64,000 nt of DNA from Parazoarcus communis (lineage in GTDB: Bacteria; Pseudomonadota; Gammaproteobacteria; Burkholderiales; Rhodocyclaceae). Below, piece by piece: positions 1 through 8,585 of this stretch (its first letter is position 1; each line of letters starts with the position of its first letter). The DNA lies in contig NZ_CP022188.1 in the NCBI RefSeq assembly GCF_003111665.1, positions 310,001 through 374,000 of the forward strand, given 5' to 3'. The translations under genes and the position numbers were made by a program. The notes beneath the pieces were generated by a model, which was given only the letters and a program-made list of their open reading frames with translations, was not told the DNA's origin and did not search any database.

Positions 1-1373
1 AACTCTGGTCGGAGACCAAGGACGAACGCTTCTTCCGCATATCGTGCCTGTTTCGGCCATGGCCGGAGCGCGGTGAAATCGTCGCGCTGACCGGGCATCT
101 TGCCGAGAACGAACTGCGCGGTGGCCTCACGTTCATCGAGCGCGCGCTCGGCGTCGAGAAAGCACGCGAGTTCTACGAGCAGGAGAGTAGCGCCGCCCTG
201 AGCCAGTCGGAACTGGCCCGCCGCCTGGCGGCCGATGGGTTCCCCGTCCAGCGGTCGCACATCACCCGCATGGCCGACGCGGTGCGCTACCTGCTGCCCG
301 CCATTCCCACTGTGCTCTATGGCGGCCTGGGGCGCCACCAGGTCGAGCGGCTGTCGGTCATGCGGACGGCCTGCAAGCGCACCTGGGAGCACTATGCCAA
401 GGACCGCACGCTGCCGCTGGACTTCGACAGCTTCTTTCAGGAGGTGCTGGCGCAGTTCGACACGCAGGGCGACGAGTTCGCGCCGCAGCGCGTGCAGGAC
501 GAGCTGATCGGCCAGATGTCCGAGCTGCTGGGCATCGGCTACGACGTGTTGGCGCTGGACCTGACCGAATCGGAAAGCCGCCACCGGGCGCTGGTCAGTG
601 ACCCGACGCCACCTGCGGCGCCGCCGGCGTTGCCTTCGCCCACCGCCGGCACGCCGCCTCCCCCGGGCGTAGCATCGTCCATCGCCAAGCCTGCAGCGGC
701 GGCCAGTCCTCCACCCGCCAGCCCTCCGGCGTCCGAGCCCACCTTGCGCGAGGATACGGCCCGAGAGACGACAACGGAAAGCCCCACGGCCGCACCAGGC
801 GATCTGCTTCTCGAGCACATCGTCTCGCCGGCACCGACGACCGAACGGCTGCAGTCGATCCAGCGCATGGTTGCCGACCAGTTGGGCGATGCGCTGCCGC
901 CCGACTTCTCGGCGAGCGTGCTGCAGTCCATCCCGGTGCAAGCCGGCGGGCTCTATCCGATCTCCGACGTCTGGTACATCGACGCCGGCCTGGACACGCC
1001 CGATCGGCTGCGCATCCACATCGCGCAGTTCGCGCGCGAGATCGCCGGGGAGGCAGCCCTGGACGAGTGCATCGAGGATCGCTCCGATGGCATCGGCTTC
1101 GTTTGCTGCGCGCCCGCCCATGCACCATCGCCGCTCGGCCGGGCGGTGCTGGCGCTGCTCATCACTCTGACGGGTCAGCCCACTGCTGAAGCGGGCGTGG
1201 ATGGCGCGCAGCTCGCCGCCGACTTGCCAGCACTGCTGCACGGCCAGGGTCAACACCACGGCGACTGCACAAGGCGCTTGAGCGACACGGCGTTGGTCAA
1301 GCTATTTCGGCTGCTCCGCCTGGCCCGGCGTCTGCTGGACCTGGAAGCCGGCACCACGGCGCCCGGGACGTGA
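1..1373 (+). CDS. parB: ParB family ICE partition protein (5' end outside window)
   Basis: The reading frame is already open at base 3, so the start lies upstream; about 456 residues are visible. The part in the window lacks the nuclease-like ParB N-terminus but keeps the central helix-turn-helix (SQSELARRLAADG followed by a recognition helix around VQRSHITRM). Next come a Pro/Ala-rich linker (about residues 200-255) and a conserved C-terminal region. This matches the long ParB proteins of PFGI-1-type ICEs (TIGR03764), which are thought to stabilise the excised element with a ParA encoded just upstream. The stop overlaps an alternative GTG start of the next gene, so the module is translated as an operon. 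Confidence 0.85.
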   Translation, partial: LWSETKDERFFRISCLFRPWPERGEIVALTGHLAENELRGGLTFIERALGVEKAREFYEQESSAALSQSELARRLAADGFPVQRSHITRMADAVRYLLPAIPTVLYGGLGRHQVERLSVMRTACKRTWEHYAKDRTLPLDFDSFFQEVLAQFDTQGDEFAPQRVQDELIGQMSELLGIGYDVLALDLTESESRHRALVSDPTPPAAPPALPSPTAGTPPPPGVASSIAKPAAAASPPPASPPASEPTLREDTARETTTESPTAAPGDLLLEHIVSPAPTTERLQSIQRMVADQLGDALPPDFSASVLQSIPVQAGGLYPISDVWYIDAGLDTPDRLRIHIAQFAREIAGEAALDECIEDRSDGIGFVCCAPAHAPSPLGRAVLALLITLTGQPTAEAGVDGAQLAADLPALLHGQGQHHGDCTRRLSDTALVKLFRLLRLARRLLDLEAGTTAPGT

Positions 1374-1387
1374 GCGAGGGAGGCCGC

Positions 1388-1948
1388 ATGTCCACATCGC
1401 ATCCGCTCAACCAGGCCGTGATTGCCCAGGCGCTGTATGACCTTCGCAACGGCCAACTGCGCCGCTGCAAGGCCATGGGCTTCGGCGAGGCCGAGCTGGA
1501 TGCGCTCAAGCACCCCGCGCTGATCAGCGTGCTGGCCAACGCCAGCGTCTCGTGGTGCTCGGTCACGGTCAACCGCGAAGTGCTGCAGCGCCTGCTCAAC
1601 CAGGCACAGGACGTGGAGAAGGAAATCGCCACGGTCGATCGCATGCTGCGGCTGGGGGCCAGCACGGAGATGGTCAGCCGCTTCTATGGCCTGACCCATC
1701 AGGAAGTCGCCCTGCGGCGGGAGATCCTCGGCCTGCCCAAGCGCAAGGGGCGCCACCCCGTCCTGGACGAGACCCAGGACACCGAACTTTGGCGGCAATG
1801 GAAAGCCGTGACCAGCAGCAGGAACGTCGATCTGGAGGATGAGACCTCGATTCTCGATGCGGCCATGGACCTGGCCGAGGGCATGTCACTGCCGCTCTCG
1901 GTGGTCTGGGCCGCGATCAGGAACTGGGTCGATCAGGGATTGGACTAG
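1388..1948 (+). CDS. DUF2857 domain ICE protein
   Basis: A 186-residue protein beginning MSTSHPLNQAV. A purine-rich GAGGGAGG sits at good spacing before this ATG, so it is preferred over a GTG 18 bases upstream that overlaps the parB stop (GTGA). The sequence matches DUF2857, always found between parB and the rep-like gene in this ICE family. A central stretch (MVSRFYGLTHQEVALRREILGL) looks like a helix-turn-helix, suggesting DNA binding. The biochemical role is unknown. Maintenance or control of the adjacent replication gene is inference from position. Confidence 0.8.
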   Translation: MSTSHPLNQAVIAQALYDLRNGQLRRCKAMGFGEAELDALKHPALISVLANASVSWCSVTVNREVLQRLLNQAQDVEKEIATVDRMLRLGASTEMVSRFYGLTHQEVALRREILGLPKRKGRHPVLDETQDTELWRQWKAVTSSRNVDLEDETSILDAAMDLAEGMSLPLSVVWAAIRNWVDQGLD

Positions 1949-1951
1949 GCC

Positions 1952-3184
1952 ATGGCCGTGGACGACACCGCCCCACGAGCCCCGCGTCAAGGCCCCATCG
2001 CACTCGCCGACCTGTTCGACGCTGCGCTGAAGGACCTCACGCCCAATCCAAATCCCCGCGCGCCAGCGCCCATGGCAGTGCCCACGCCTGCGGCGTCCGG
2101 CGACGCCTTCCTATTCAGTGGCAATCGGCACGAGAGCGTGCCGCGGCGGCTGTTCGTCGACCGCCGCCTGACACCGCTGGAGCGCAACGCCTGGCAGGTG
2201 TTCCGGCTGATGCTCAACGACGACGGCGTCACGACGTTCCCGACCTATGAGCAGTTGCGCCCATGGCTGGCGTCCATGCCCTGCGCGGGACAAGCCTCCC
2301 ACGAGACCGTCGCGCGGGCGCTGACGCTGCTGCGCCTGACGCGCTGGCTGAGCCTCGTGCGACGACGGCGCGACCCCAAGACCGGCCGCATCCTCGGAAA
2401 CCTCTACGTCCTGCACGACGAACCCCTGACACTGTTCGAGGCCATGCAGCTCGACGCCGACTACCTGGCCCTGGTCAGCCAGTCGCTGGGGCATTCCGCC
2501 AAGGCCGTCCAGGTGGTGGGACTCAACACCCTCCAGGAGATCGCGGACGACCCGATGTTGTCCGGACGCACCTTGCCGTCGCGGCTGCAAGTGCTCGCCG
2601 AGCGCCTGGCCGACCAGGGCATCACCGCCACCGCAAGTTATCCACAGGAGGATGCGATCCACGATTCCGAAGAAGGGCCCGCCAGCCTTCTTCGGAATGG
2701 CGAACGCCCTTCTTCGGAATCCGAAGCAGGGCCGAAACCCGCGCCAGACGGCGCTCTTCGGAATCCGAAGCAGGACCGTACAGTACGTAGTAGTCGTATT
2801 GATGAAGTACGTACTACCGCGCAGGCGCGCGCGCTGGGCGACCTGCAATGGCCCAAGCGTTTCGCGGAACTGAAGGCGGAACAGCAAGCCGGCGCCAGGA
2901 TGGCGTTGCAGCAAGTGGACGCTGCCCTGCGGCAGGCTGTGCTGGACGAGTGGGCCGCACGGTGCGGCAAGCATGGCATCCGCAACCCCGCCGGGTACCT
3001 GTTCGGCATCATCCAGCGCGCCATGCGCGGCGAGTTCAATGCGTGGGCCAAGCAGACCAGCCCGGCAGCGCCAACACCATCGGCGGCGCGAGCGCCACCG
3101 CCCGAGCCGCCGCGCAACGTCGTGCCGCCCGCGGTGGCCCGGCAGCACATCGAGCGCCTGCGCGATCTGCTGCGCAAATCCTGA
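1952..3184 (+). CDS. STY4528-family pathogenicity-island/ICE replication protein
   Basis: A 410-residue protein with the conserved N-terminal core of the STY4528 family (FLFSGNRHESVPRRLFVDRR, then a winged-helix-like segment with FPTYEQLRPW and ETVARALTLLRLTRWLSLVRRRR). The family is annotated as an island replication protein; winged-helix initiators normally bind sites close to their own gene. Residues about 235-285 are low complexity because the DNA there is a cluster of palindromes, described separately. The C-terminus (QHIERLRDLLRKS) is reused in a tandem duplication after the stop. It starts four bases after the DUF2857 stop. Family call good; initiator function is inferred. Confidence 0.8.
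   Translation: MAVDDTAPRAPRQGPIALADLFDAALKDLTPNPNPRAPAPMAVPTPAASGDAFLFSGNRHESVPRRLFVDRRLTPLERNAWQVFRLMLNDDGVTTFPTYEQLRPWLASMPCAGQASHETVARALTLLRLTRWLSLVRRRRDPKTGRILGNLYVLHDEPLTLFEAMQLDADYLALVSQSLGHSAKAVQVVGLNTLQEIADDPMLSGRTLPSRLQVLAERLADQGITATASYPQEDAIHDSEEGPASLLRNGERPSSESEAGPKPAPDGALRNPKQDRTVRSSRIDEVRTTAQARALGDLQWPKRFAELKAEQQAGARMALQQVDAALRQAVLDEWAARCGKHGIRNPAGYLFGIIQRAMRGEFNAWAKQTSPAAPTPSAARAPPPEPPRNVVPPAVARQHIERLRDLLRKS
2664..2817 (+). repeat. Palindrome cluster inside the rep-like gene
   Basis: Four copies of an arm related to CTTCTTCGGAAT occur: one inverted (2664-2677), one direct (2687-2698), and two as near-perfect palindromes of CTTCGGA-A-TCCGAAG (2709-2727 and 2755-2770). Two AGTACGTA motifs, one extended to AGTACGTACT, follow at about 2782-2817. 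They fall in a linker of the encoded protein, so they cost little at protein level. Iteron-like arrays in or beside initiator genes are typical of replication origins or autoregulatory operators. That role here is inferred. Confidence 0.65.
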
Positions 3185-3420
3185 GCGCAGGGCCTGGCAA
3201 GGCCATGAAGCAGACCTCCTTGGCGGTCGGCAGAAACGGTCCCCAGGGGACGGCTGTGTGGTGAAACGCCGGACGACGGCGCGACATGCTGCGCAAAACC
3301 TGAGTAGAGCGCCTGCAAGACCATGAAGCAGACCTCCATGGCGCTCAACGGAACGGTCCACTGGGGACGGCTGCGCGGCGAAGGATCGTGTCGAACGGCA
3401 GCGCGACGTGCGGTGCAGTA
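3161..3420 (+). repeat. About 120-bp imperfect tandem repeat duplicating the rep 3' end
   Basis: The last codons of the rep-like gene and the following ~95 bases recur at 3280, and a third, shorter copy begins at 3402 (shared CGCGAxxTGCTGCGCAAA start, then CATGAAGCAGACCTCC, then GGGGACGGCTG). Unit length is about 119-122 bases, with roughly three-quarters identity by eye. Copies 1 and 2 both keep the in-frame TGA. No gene is seen in the repeats. Confidence 0.75.
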
Positions 3421-3603
3421 CGCATACCGTCAACGACCGAGGCACGGAGCGCCAACGTGAATGCTCCGGCCTCCAAGGGACCGTTGCGCGCTGCGCCGCC
3501 AGCGCGCATAGAACCGGGGGCCGGCTCATTTCGGTTTGTTGACTGACTGCCTTCCGCTGCATGCGGATGCTGGCGGCTCCCTGTCCAACTGCGAGCGCTC
3601 ACC
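3185..3603 (+). other. Gene-free interval after rep (candidate origin or leader region)
   Basis: This 419-base stretch holds most of the tandem repeat described separately, then about 180 bases leading to the TIGR03761 gene. I see no credible coding frame and no good T-tailed terminator. Its position between initiator and the next replication-module gene, plus the repeats, makes it a candidate for replication or regulatory DNA (inference). Confidence 0.5.
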
Positions 3604-4398
3604 ATGGCAACCAGCAACGAACCATTGCAACTCAACCTCGGCTCCCTGCGCAGCGCGATGTCGCTGACGCTGCACACGCATCACGCTTCCCGCATCTGGC
3701 ACGGCCGCGCCGCCGCCGAAGGGCGACCCGGCATCGTCGGCCTGAACGGCTACATCGCGGTGATGAATAAGATGAAGCGCGGCTCGGAGCAGGACGACCC
3801 CTACAGCGACTGGTGGATGCTGCGCATCGAGGACAAGCTCGACCAGACCAGGACCACGCTGCAGACCTTGCGCAAACAAGTGGACCAGGCACTGGCGGGC
3901 GTGCCTGCGGCATTGAGCCTGGGCGAGAACCTCAACGTGCAGCCCGTCAAGCTGCCGCTGTTCGTCAATGCGCAGTTGGGCTTTGCCGCCGTCTATCTCC
4001 TGGCCGACTACGACGACATCGCGCGCAAGCTGATCCTCGCCCACCACACCGCGCTGATCGACCGCAGCACTTTGGAGCGCTGGCTCAACGAGGGCGCGCA
4101 CGCGCTGCGCAGCCTGTTCTCGCTGGCCCAGCAGTACCGCTACTCGGGCTGCACCCGCGACGATTTCGCGGCGAAGAATGCCGCAGCGCGGGTCGCGCTG
4201 GAGAAGTTCGGCGAGTTGCCGCAGGACGTCCTCGAAGGCACGCGCCGCTCGACGTTTGCGCCACCCATGGTGCGCCGTGGTCTGCAACAGCGCGGTGAGA
4301 ATCCTGCCGCAGCCGCTACCAGCGTCGATGGTGATGCGGCCGCTGCTGCCGACCCGTCCGAAGGCGCAGCCACTGCCGGCGAGGACGAATCCGCATGA
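3604..4398 (+). CDS. TIGR03761 (PFL_4669) family ICE protein
   Basis: A 264-residue protein beginning MATSNEPLQLNLGSLRSAMSLTLHTHHASRIWHGR, the hallmark start of TIGR03761 proteins found only in this ICE family. The conserved body (GLNGYIAVMNKM, DDPYSDWWMLRIEDKL) runs to about residue 225 and is followed by an Ala/Glu-rich acidic tail. No catalytic motif or membrane segment is visible. It overlaps the next gene by ATGA, so the two are translationally coupled. Function is unknown; the neighbours suggest DNA maintenance or processing. Confidence 0.82.
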   Translation: MATSNEPLQLNLGSLRSAMSLTLHTHHASRIWHGRAAAEGRPGIVGLNGYIAVMNKMKRGSEQDDPYSDWWMLRIEDKLDQTRTTLQTLRKQVDQALAGVPAALSLGENLNVQPVKLPLFVNAQLGFAAVYLLADYDDIARKLILAHHTALIDRSTLERWLNEGAHALRSLFSLAQQYRYSGCTRDDFAAKNAAARVALEKFGELPQDVLEGTRRSTFAPPMVRRGLQQRGENPAAAATSVDGDAAAAADPSEGAATAGEDESA

Positions 4399-4922
4399 GC
4401 GATCTGAACCAGCCGACCCGCTACTTCCGGGGCCTGCAACAGGGAGCCTTCATGCGCCTGGAACACGCGGCCTCTCTAAAAGGCCTTTTAAAGCCTTTTA
4501 AAGGTAAAGGGGACTTGGAGGCCTGGGCCAGCCAGTGCTTCGCCATGCGCGACGAGTTGATCGGCCTGGCGCAGCGACAAGTGCTGCAACAGGCCGGTGG
4601 GCATCCCTTCCATCTGCTGCCCGTGGAACTGGCCCAGCAGACCACTGGCGCGGGAACGACGTTCCTGCGCTGGCGCAGGAACGACCGCTCGGCCATGGGC
4701 GTGGCCCTGTGGCAGGAGCTGATGGCGAGCACCAGCACGCCGGTCAACCTGCTGGCCGACCTGCACGCGATCGAGCTGCAGCGCATCACGCTGAACATGC
4801 AGATCAGCCTGTTGCACACCCTGGGTAGGCAGGCCCAGGAGTGCGCCAGCAAGGCCGCCGAGGCGGAAGACGCCTACCTGCGCCGGCTCGCGTCCATACC
4901 CCCCGGAGTGCGCGATCGGTGA
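4395..4922 (+). CDS. DUF3158 family ICE protein
   Basis: A 175-residue protein in the position held by DUF3158 between TIGR03761 and ssb. Recognisable stretches are TRYFRGLQQGAFMRLEHAASLKGLLKPFKGKG near the N-terminus and a helical C-terminus. It starts inside the stop of the preceding gene. The early lysine-rich segment is encoded by an unusual AT-rich tandem repeat listed separately. No known activity; a DNA-associated role is only suggested by the operon. Confidence 0.75.
   Translation: MSDLNQPTRYFRGLQQGAFMRLEHAASLKGLLKPFKGKGDLEAWASQCFAMRDELIGLAQRQVLQQAGGHPFHLLPVELAQQTTGAGTTFLRWRRNDRSAMGVALWQELMASTSTPVNLLADLHAIELQRITLNMQISLLHTLGRQAQECASKAAEAEDAYLRRLASIPPGVRDR
4477..4503 (+). repeat. AT-rich palindrome and tandem 10-mer in DUF3158 gene
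   Basis: A perfect 14-base palindrome TAAAAGGCCTTTTA (4477-4490) overlaps two exact head-to-tail copies of CCTTTTAAAG (4484-4493 and 4494-4503). It stands out as AT-rich in a GC-rich gene while still encoding part of the protein (SLKGLLKPFKG). Confidence 0.7.
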
Positions 4923-4995
4923 TCGCGTCGGGCACCCCAGCACGCGCCCGACGCCGACATGGCACGGGTATTTCAACCACCAAGGAGATTGCACC

Positions 4996-5448
4996 ATGAG
5001 CACGCATTTTTCGGGCGAAGGCAACATCGGCTCGCCCCCCGAGTACCGGGAGTTCCCCAACGGCAACGACGAACCGCGGCGCTTGTTGCGGCTGAACGTG
5101 TATTTCGACAACCCCGTTCCCACCAAGGGCGGTGACTTCGAGGACCGCGGCGGCTTCTGGGCGCCGGTGGAAATCTGGCACCGCGACGCCGCACACTGGA
5201 AGGACCTTTACCAGAAGGGCATGCGCGTGCTGGTCGTCGGCCGCATGGAGCGCGAACCCTGGACCGACAACGAGGATCAGCCGCGCGAGACCTGGCAGAT
5301 CAACGCGCGCAGCGTCGGCATCCTGCCGTTCCGCATCGAGTCCGTCGTTCTGAGCCCCAAATCGCAGGAGACCGCACAGGACGCGCAGCCCAAGCCCCAG
5401 GCCGCCCAGGAACCGGCAGCGTCGAAGGAGCCCAAGCGCAGGAAGTGA
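4996..5448 (+). CDS. ssb: Single-stranded DNA-binding protein
   Basis: A 150-residue OB-fold SSB. The N-terminal domain has the typical alternating strands (LRLNVYFDNPVP, GFWAPVEIWHRDAAHW, GMRVLVVGRMEREPW, TWQINARSVGILPFRI). It is followed by a short Gln/Ala/Lys-rich tail without the acidic DDxxF tip of chromosomal SSB. It has a strong AAGGAG ribosome-binding site at good spacing. Expected role: coating the single strand made during ICE transfer or rolling-circle replication. A strong GC hairpin follows the stop. Confidence 0.88.
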   Translation: MSTHFSGEGNIGSPPEYREFPNGNDEPRRLLRLNVYFDNPVPTKGGDFEDRGGFWAPVEIWHRDAAHWKDLYQKGMRVLVVGRMEREPWTDNEDQPRETWQINARSVGILPFRIESVVLSPKSQETAQDAQPKPQAAQEPAASKEPKRRK

Positions 5449-5456
5449 TCCGGCGT

Positions 5457-5485
5457 GGGGGCGGCCGCAGTACGTTGCCGCCCCC
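5457..5485 (+). terminator. GC-rich hairpin after ssb
   Basis: Perfect 9-bp stem (GGGGGCGGC with GCCGCCCCC) and an 11-base loop, eight bases after the ssb stop. There is no T-run, so it may be an RNA-stability hairpin rather than an intrinsic terminator. Confidence 0.45.
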
Positions 5486-5496
5486 CATGTCCTCGC

Positions 5497-5519
5497 GAGC
5501 TATCCCCAGGGGATAGCTC
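5497..5519 (+). repeat. Perfect 23-base palindrome GAGCTATCCCC-A-GGGGATAGCTC
   Basis: Two 11-base arms around a single central A, between ssb and topB. As DNA it resembles a dimeric protein-binding site; as RNA it could fold with a 5-base loop. The site's partner is unknown. Confidence 0.6.
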
Positions 5520-5724
5520 CATCAGCGTCCACCGGCTTCCGCGCGCTCCCGAACATCGCGGCTCCCGGCTCGCACACCGCCGGCCGCACGCCATCCCGCC
5601 CAAGCCGTTCCATCGGCGTGAAAGCGGTCGCTGCCGCATGCAGCTTGTTTGCTGCTGCCCCAACAGGCGCTCGGCATCCTCGATCCCAGCAACTCCATGA
5701 ACAACGGGAAGCGGATGGACGGAC

Positions 5725-7758
5725 ATGCGGCTGTTTCTGTGCGAGAAGCCCTCCCAGGGCAAAGACATCGGCCGGATTCTCGGCGCCACGCAGCGCGGTG
5801 AAGGCTGCCTCAACGCCTCCGGTGTCACGGTCACCTGGTGCATCGGCCATCTCGTCGAAGCGGCAGCACCCGAGGTCTATGACGCGGCGCTCAAGCGCTG
5901 GTCGCTGGAACAGCTGCCCATCATTCCCCAGCAGTGGCGGGTCGAGGTCAAGCCGAAGACCGCCACGCAATTCAAGGTCGTCAAAGCGCTTCTGGCGAAG
6001 GCGACCCAGCTTGTCATCGCCACTGACGCCGACCGCGAAGGCGAACTGATCGCACGCGAGATCATCGACCTGTGCGGCTACCGCGGTCCCATCGAACGCC
6101 TGTGGCTGTCGGCGCTCAACGATGCGTCCATCCGCACCGCGCTCGCCAAGCTGCGGCCCTCGGCCGAGACGCTGCCGATGTATTACTCGGCGCTGGCGCG
6201 CTCGCGCGCCGACTGGCTCGTGGGCATGAACCTCAGCCGGCTGTTCACCGTGCTCGGGCGGCAGGCCGGCTACGATGGCGTGCTGTCGGTCGGGCGTGTA
6301 CAGACCCCGACGCTCAAACTCGTGGTGGACCGCGACCGAGAGATCGCGGCCTTCGTGTCCGTGCCGTACTGGGCCATCGACGTGTCGCTGTCCGCAGGCG
6401 GTCAGACGTTCACCGCGCAGTGGGTGGCACCCGATGCCAGCACCGACGACGCCGGCCGCTGCCTGCGGCAGCCCGTCGCACAGCAGGCCGCGCAGCAGAT
6501 CCGCGCCGCGGGCAGTGCCCAGGTGGTGTCGGTCGAGACCGAGCGCGTGCGCGAAGGCCCGCCGCTGCTGTTCGACCTGGGCACCTTGCAGGAAGTCTGT
6601 TCCAAGCAGCTTGGGCTGGACGTGCAGGAAACCTTGGAGATCGCCCAGGCCCTGTACGAGACGCACAAGGCCACGACGTACCCGCGCTCGGATTCGGGCT
6701 ACCTGCCCGAAAGCATGTTCGCCGAAGTGCCCACGGTCCTGGACAGCCTGCTCAAGACCGATCCCACGCTGGCCCAGATCATGGGCCAGCTCGACCGCAC
6801 CCAGCGCTCGCGCGCCTGGAACGACGGCAAGGTGACGGCGCACCACGGCATCATCCCGACGCTCGAACCCGCGAATCTCTCCGCCATGAGCGAGAAGGAA
6901 CGGGCGTTGTACCGGCTGATCCGGGCACATTACCTGGCCCAGTTCCTCCCGCACCACGAGTTCGACCGCACCGTGGCGGATCTCTCCTGCGGCCAGCAGA
7001 AGCTGGTGGCTACGGGCAAGCAGGTCGTCGCCCGCGGCTGGCGCCTGGTGCTGGCCGAGTCCGAACGTGAAGGCAGCGCCGATGAGGATGGCGACGCCCC
7101 CGTGCGCACCCAGGTGCTGCCTGCGCTGCGTGACGGGATGGCATGCCAGGTCGCCGGGGCCGACATCAAGGCCCTCAAGACGATGCCGCCCAAGCCCTAT
7201 ACCCAGGGCGAACTGGTCAAGGCGATGAAGGGCGTTGCGCGTTTCGTGACCGACCCGCGCCTGAAGCAGAAGCTCAAGGACACGACGGGCATCGGCACCG
7301 AGGCGACGCGGGCCAACATCATCAGCGGGCTGATCGCCCGCGGCTATATCGTGAAGAAGGGGCGCTCCATCCGCGCATCGGATGCGGCGTTCACGCTGAT
7401 CGACGCCGTGCCCGCGGCGATTGCCGACCCCGGCACCACCGCCGTCTGGGAACAGGCGCTGGACATGATCGAGGGCGGACAACTCACCCTGGATGTGTTC
7501 ATCGGCAAGCAGGCCGCCTGGATTTCGCAGTTGATCGCGCAATACGGCAGCACGTCCCTGTCCATCAAGGTTCCCCAAGGACCGGCTTGTCCGCAGTGCG
7601 GCGCACCCACGCGCCAGCGAACCGGCAAGAGCGGCCCGTTCTGGTCGTGCAGTCGCTACCCCGACTGCAAAGGCACGCTGCCGGTGGCAACCGGCACGTC
7701 CAGGCGTGGTGCCTCGCGTCCACGCCGTACCAGTGGCGGTGGCCGCAAAGGCGCCTGA
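5725..7758 (+). CDS. topB: DNA topoisomerase III (type IA)
   Basis: A 677-residue type IA topoisomerase that cuts one DNA strand and passes another through. The TOPRIM domain is at the N-terminus (FLCEKPSQGKDIG with Glu7, and ATDADREGE). The active-site tyrosine is in TTYPRSDSGYLP (Tyr319), and the HHGIIPT motif is typical of the TopB branch. The C-terminus has a four-cysteine zinc motif (CPQCG ... CSRYPDCKG) and a basic tail. Family length and motifs look complete. ICE-borne TopB probably resolves replication or transfer intermediates alongside the SSB just upstream. Confidence 0.95.
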   Translation: MRLFLCEKPSQGKDIGRILGATQRGEGCLNASGVTVTWCIGHLVEAAAPEVYDAALKRWSLEQLPIIPQQWRVEVKPKTATQFKVVKALLAKATQLVIATDADREGELIAREIIDLCGYRGPIERLWLSALNDASIRTALAKLRPSAETLPMYYSALARSRADWLVGMNLSRLFTVLGRQAGYDGVLSVGRVQTPTLKLVVDRDREIAAFVSVPYWAIDVSLSAGGQTFTAQWVAPDASTDDAGRCLRQPVAQQAAQQIRAAGSAQVVSVETERVREGPPLLFDLGTLQEVCSKQLGLDVQETLEIAQALYETHKATTYPRSDSGYLPESMFAEVPTVLDSLLKTDPTLAQIMGQLDRTQRSRAWNDGKVTAHHGIIPTLEPANLSAMSEKERALYRLIRAHYLAQFLPHHEFDRTVADLSCGQQKLVATGKQVVARGWRLVLAESEREGSADEDGDAPVRTQVLPALRDGMACQVAGADIKALKTMPPKPYTQGELVKAMKGVARFVTDPRLKQKLKDTTGIGTEATRANIISGLIARGYIVKKGRSIRASDAAFTLIDAVPAAIADPGTTAVWEQALDMIEGGQLTLDVFIGKQAAWISQLIAQYGSTSLSIKVPQGPACPQCGAPTRQRTGKSGPFWSCSRYPDCKGTLPVATGTSRRGASRPRRTSGGGRKGA

Positions 7759-8196
7759 CCGCCCCCGTTCCCCGTGAGCCATGCCCGCCATCGGCGGCGT
7801 GGCCCGTGTCCCGCATGCCCTGCGGGACGCCCCAGCGCGCAACGCCTTCTTGCTCCGTGTGCGCGTCCCGTCCGGCCGGCCCCGGCCGCGGGACCTGAAG
7901 GTGGCTTCTCCGCGAACCGCACCCCGCGCGTTCTCCTCGTCTGCATTCCTTCCGCCGCTGCGAAGGGTCCCCCGATGGCTTGCCTGTGCGAGCCATCCGG
8001 AGACCCTTCGCGGTCAGCGGTATTCGGTGCCGGTGCCCGCCGGCGCAAAAACGGGCTCCCTTTGTGCGCGGATGTGCGCCAGACGATGCCGGCCCCAGCC
8101 ACGACATGGGCCGGGTGTGATTGCTGGATGAGCAGACGGTTCTAGCGACGACCGGGCCTGCCAATCAGCCCACGGGTGGTTCTTCTTTCCTCCCGA

Positions 8197-8221
8197 GCCG
8201 AAGGCCCCTGGGGCCTTCGGC
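8197..8221 (+). terminator. Hairpin GCCGAAGGCCCC-T-GGGGCCTTCGGC
   Basis: A perfect 12-bp inverted repeat followed by a pyrimidine-rich stretch (GCCTTTCTCC). A plausible transcription end for the topB unit, though without a classic U-tract. Confidence 0.45.
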
Positions 8222-8484
8222 GCCTTTCTCCTGCCTTTCAACGCCCCGGCCAGGGCGATGGCCCTGCGCCACACGAACGGGAGACCCACATGACCGCCAA
8301 CATTGCAATCCGCCTCACTACGCACCGCCGATGCACCGAACTGCAAGGCGATCGGCAATTCCATGGCCGTGCTGTGCGTCGCGTGGCTGGGGACGCCGGC
8401 TGGTGCAGTACCTGCACAAGACGGGATCGATCGCTTCGGATTGATGCAAGACGCGGCCGGCGGGTCGCGCGATCCTCCCTCCTG

Positions 8485-8585
8485 CATTGCCGACGCATCG
8501 GCAACAGCCAGCAGCCAGGGTGTCCAGACTGCCGTGGGTTCCGCCCACGCCACCCGCCAGTTCGCCCCGGCATCTCTCCGGCGAA
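8485..8585 (+). ncRNA. Structured leader RNA, copy A (radC-motif-like)
   Basis: Three consecutive stems: GCCGA/TCGGC (8489-8502), GCAG/CTGC (8511-8532) and GTGGG/CCCAC (8534-8548), followed by a conserved TTCGCCCCGGCATC-type stretch. The same architecture with different but complementary bases occurs at four other places, which supports RNA folding. It lies about 100 bases upstream of the 185-residue gene. I associate it with the published radC RNA motif from position and partner genes; this needs an Rfam check. Confidence 0.6.

Noticed and set aside
2664..2817. A short CRISPR-like array in the palindrome cluster
   Set aside because: The repeats are inverted, unevenly spaced (about 11-45 bases) and inside a coding frame; no cas genes are present.
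2111..3562. A 483-codon minus-strand open frame opposite the rep gene
   Set aside because: It is a shadow of GC-rich codon bias: Arg/His/Cys-rich, and it runs through the tandem repeat; the + strand gene has clear family motifs.
5500..7842. A 780-codon minus-strand open frame opposite topB
   Set aside because: TopB on the + strand carries all type IA motifs; the minus frame has shadow-type composition (Gly/Arg/His-rich) and no recognised domain.
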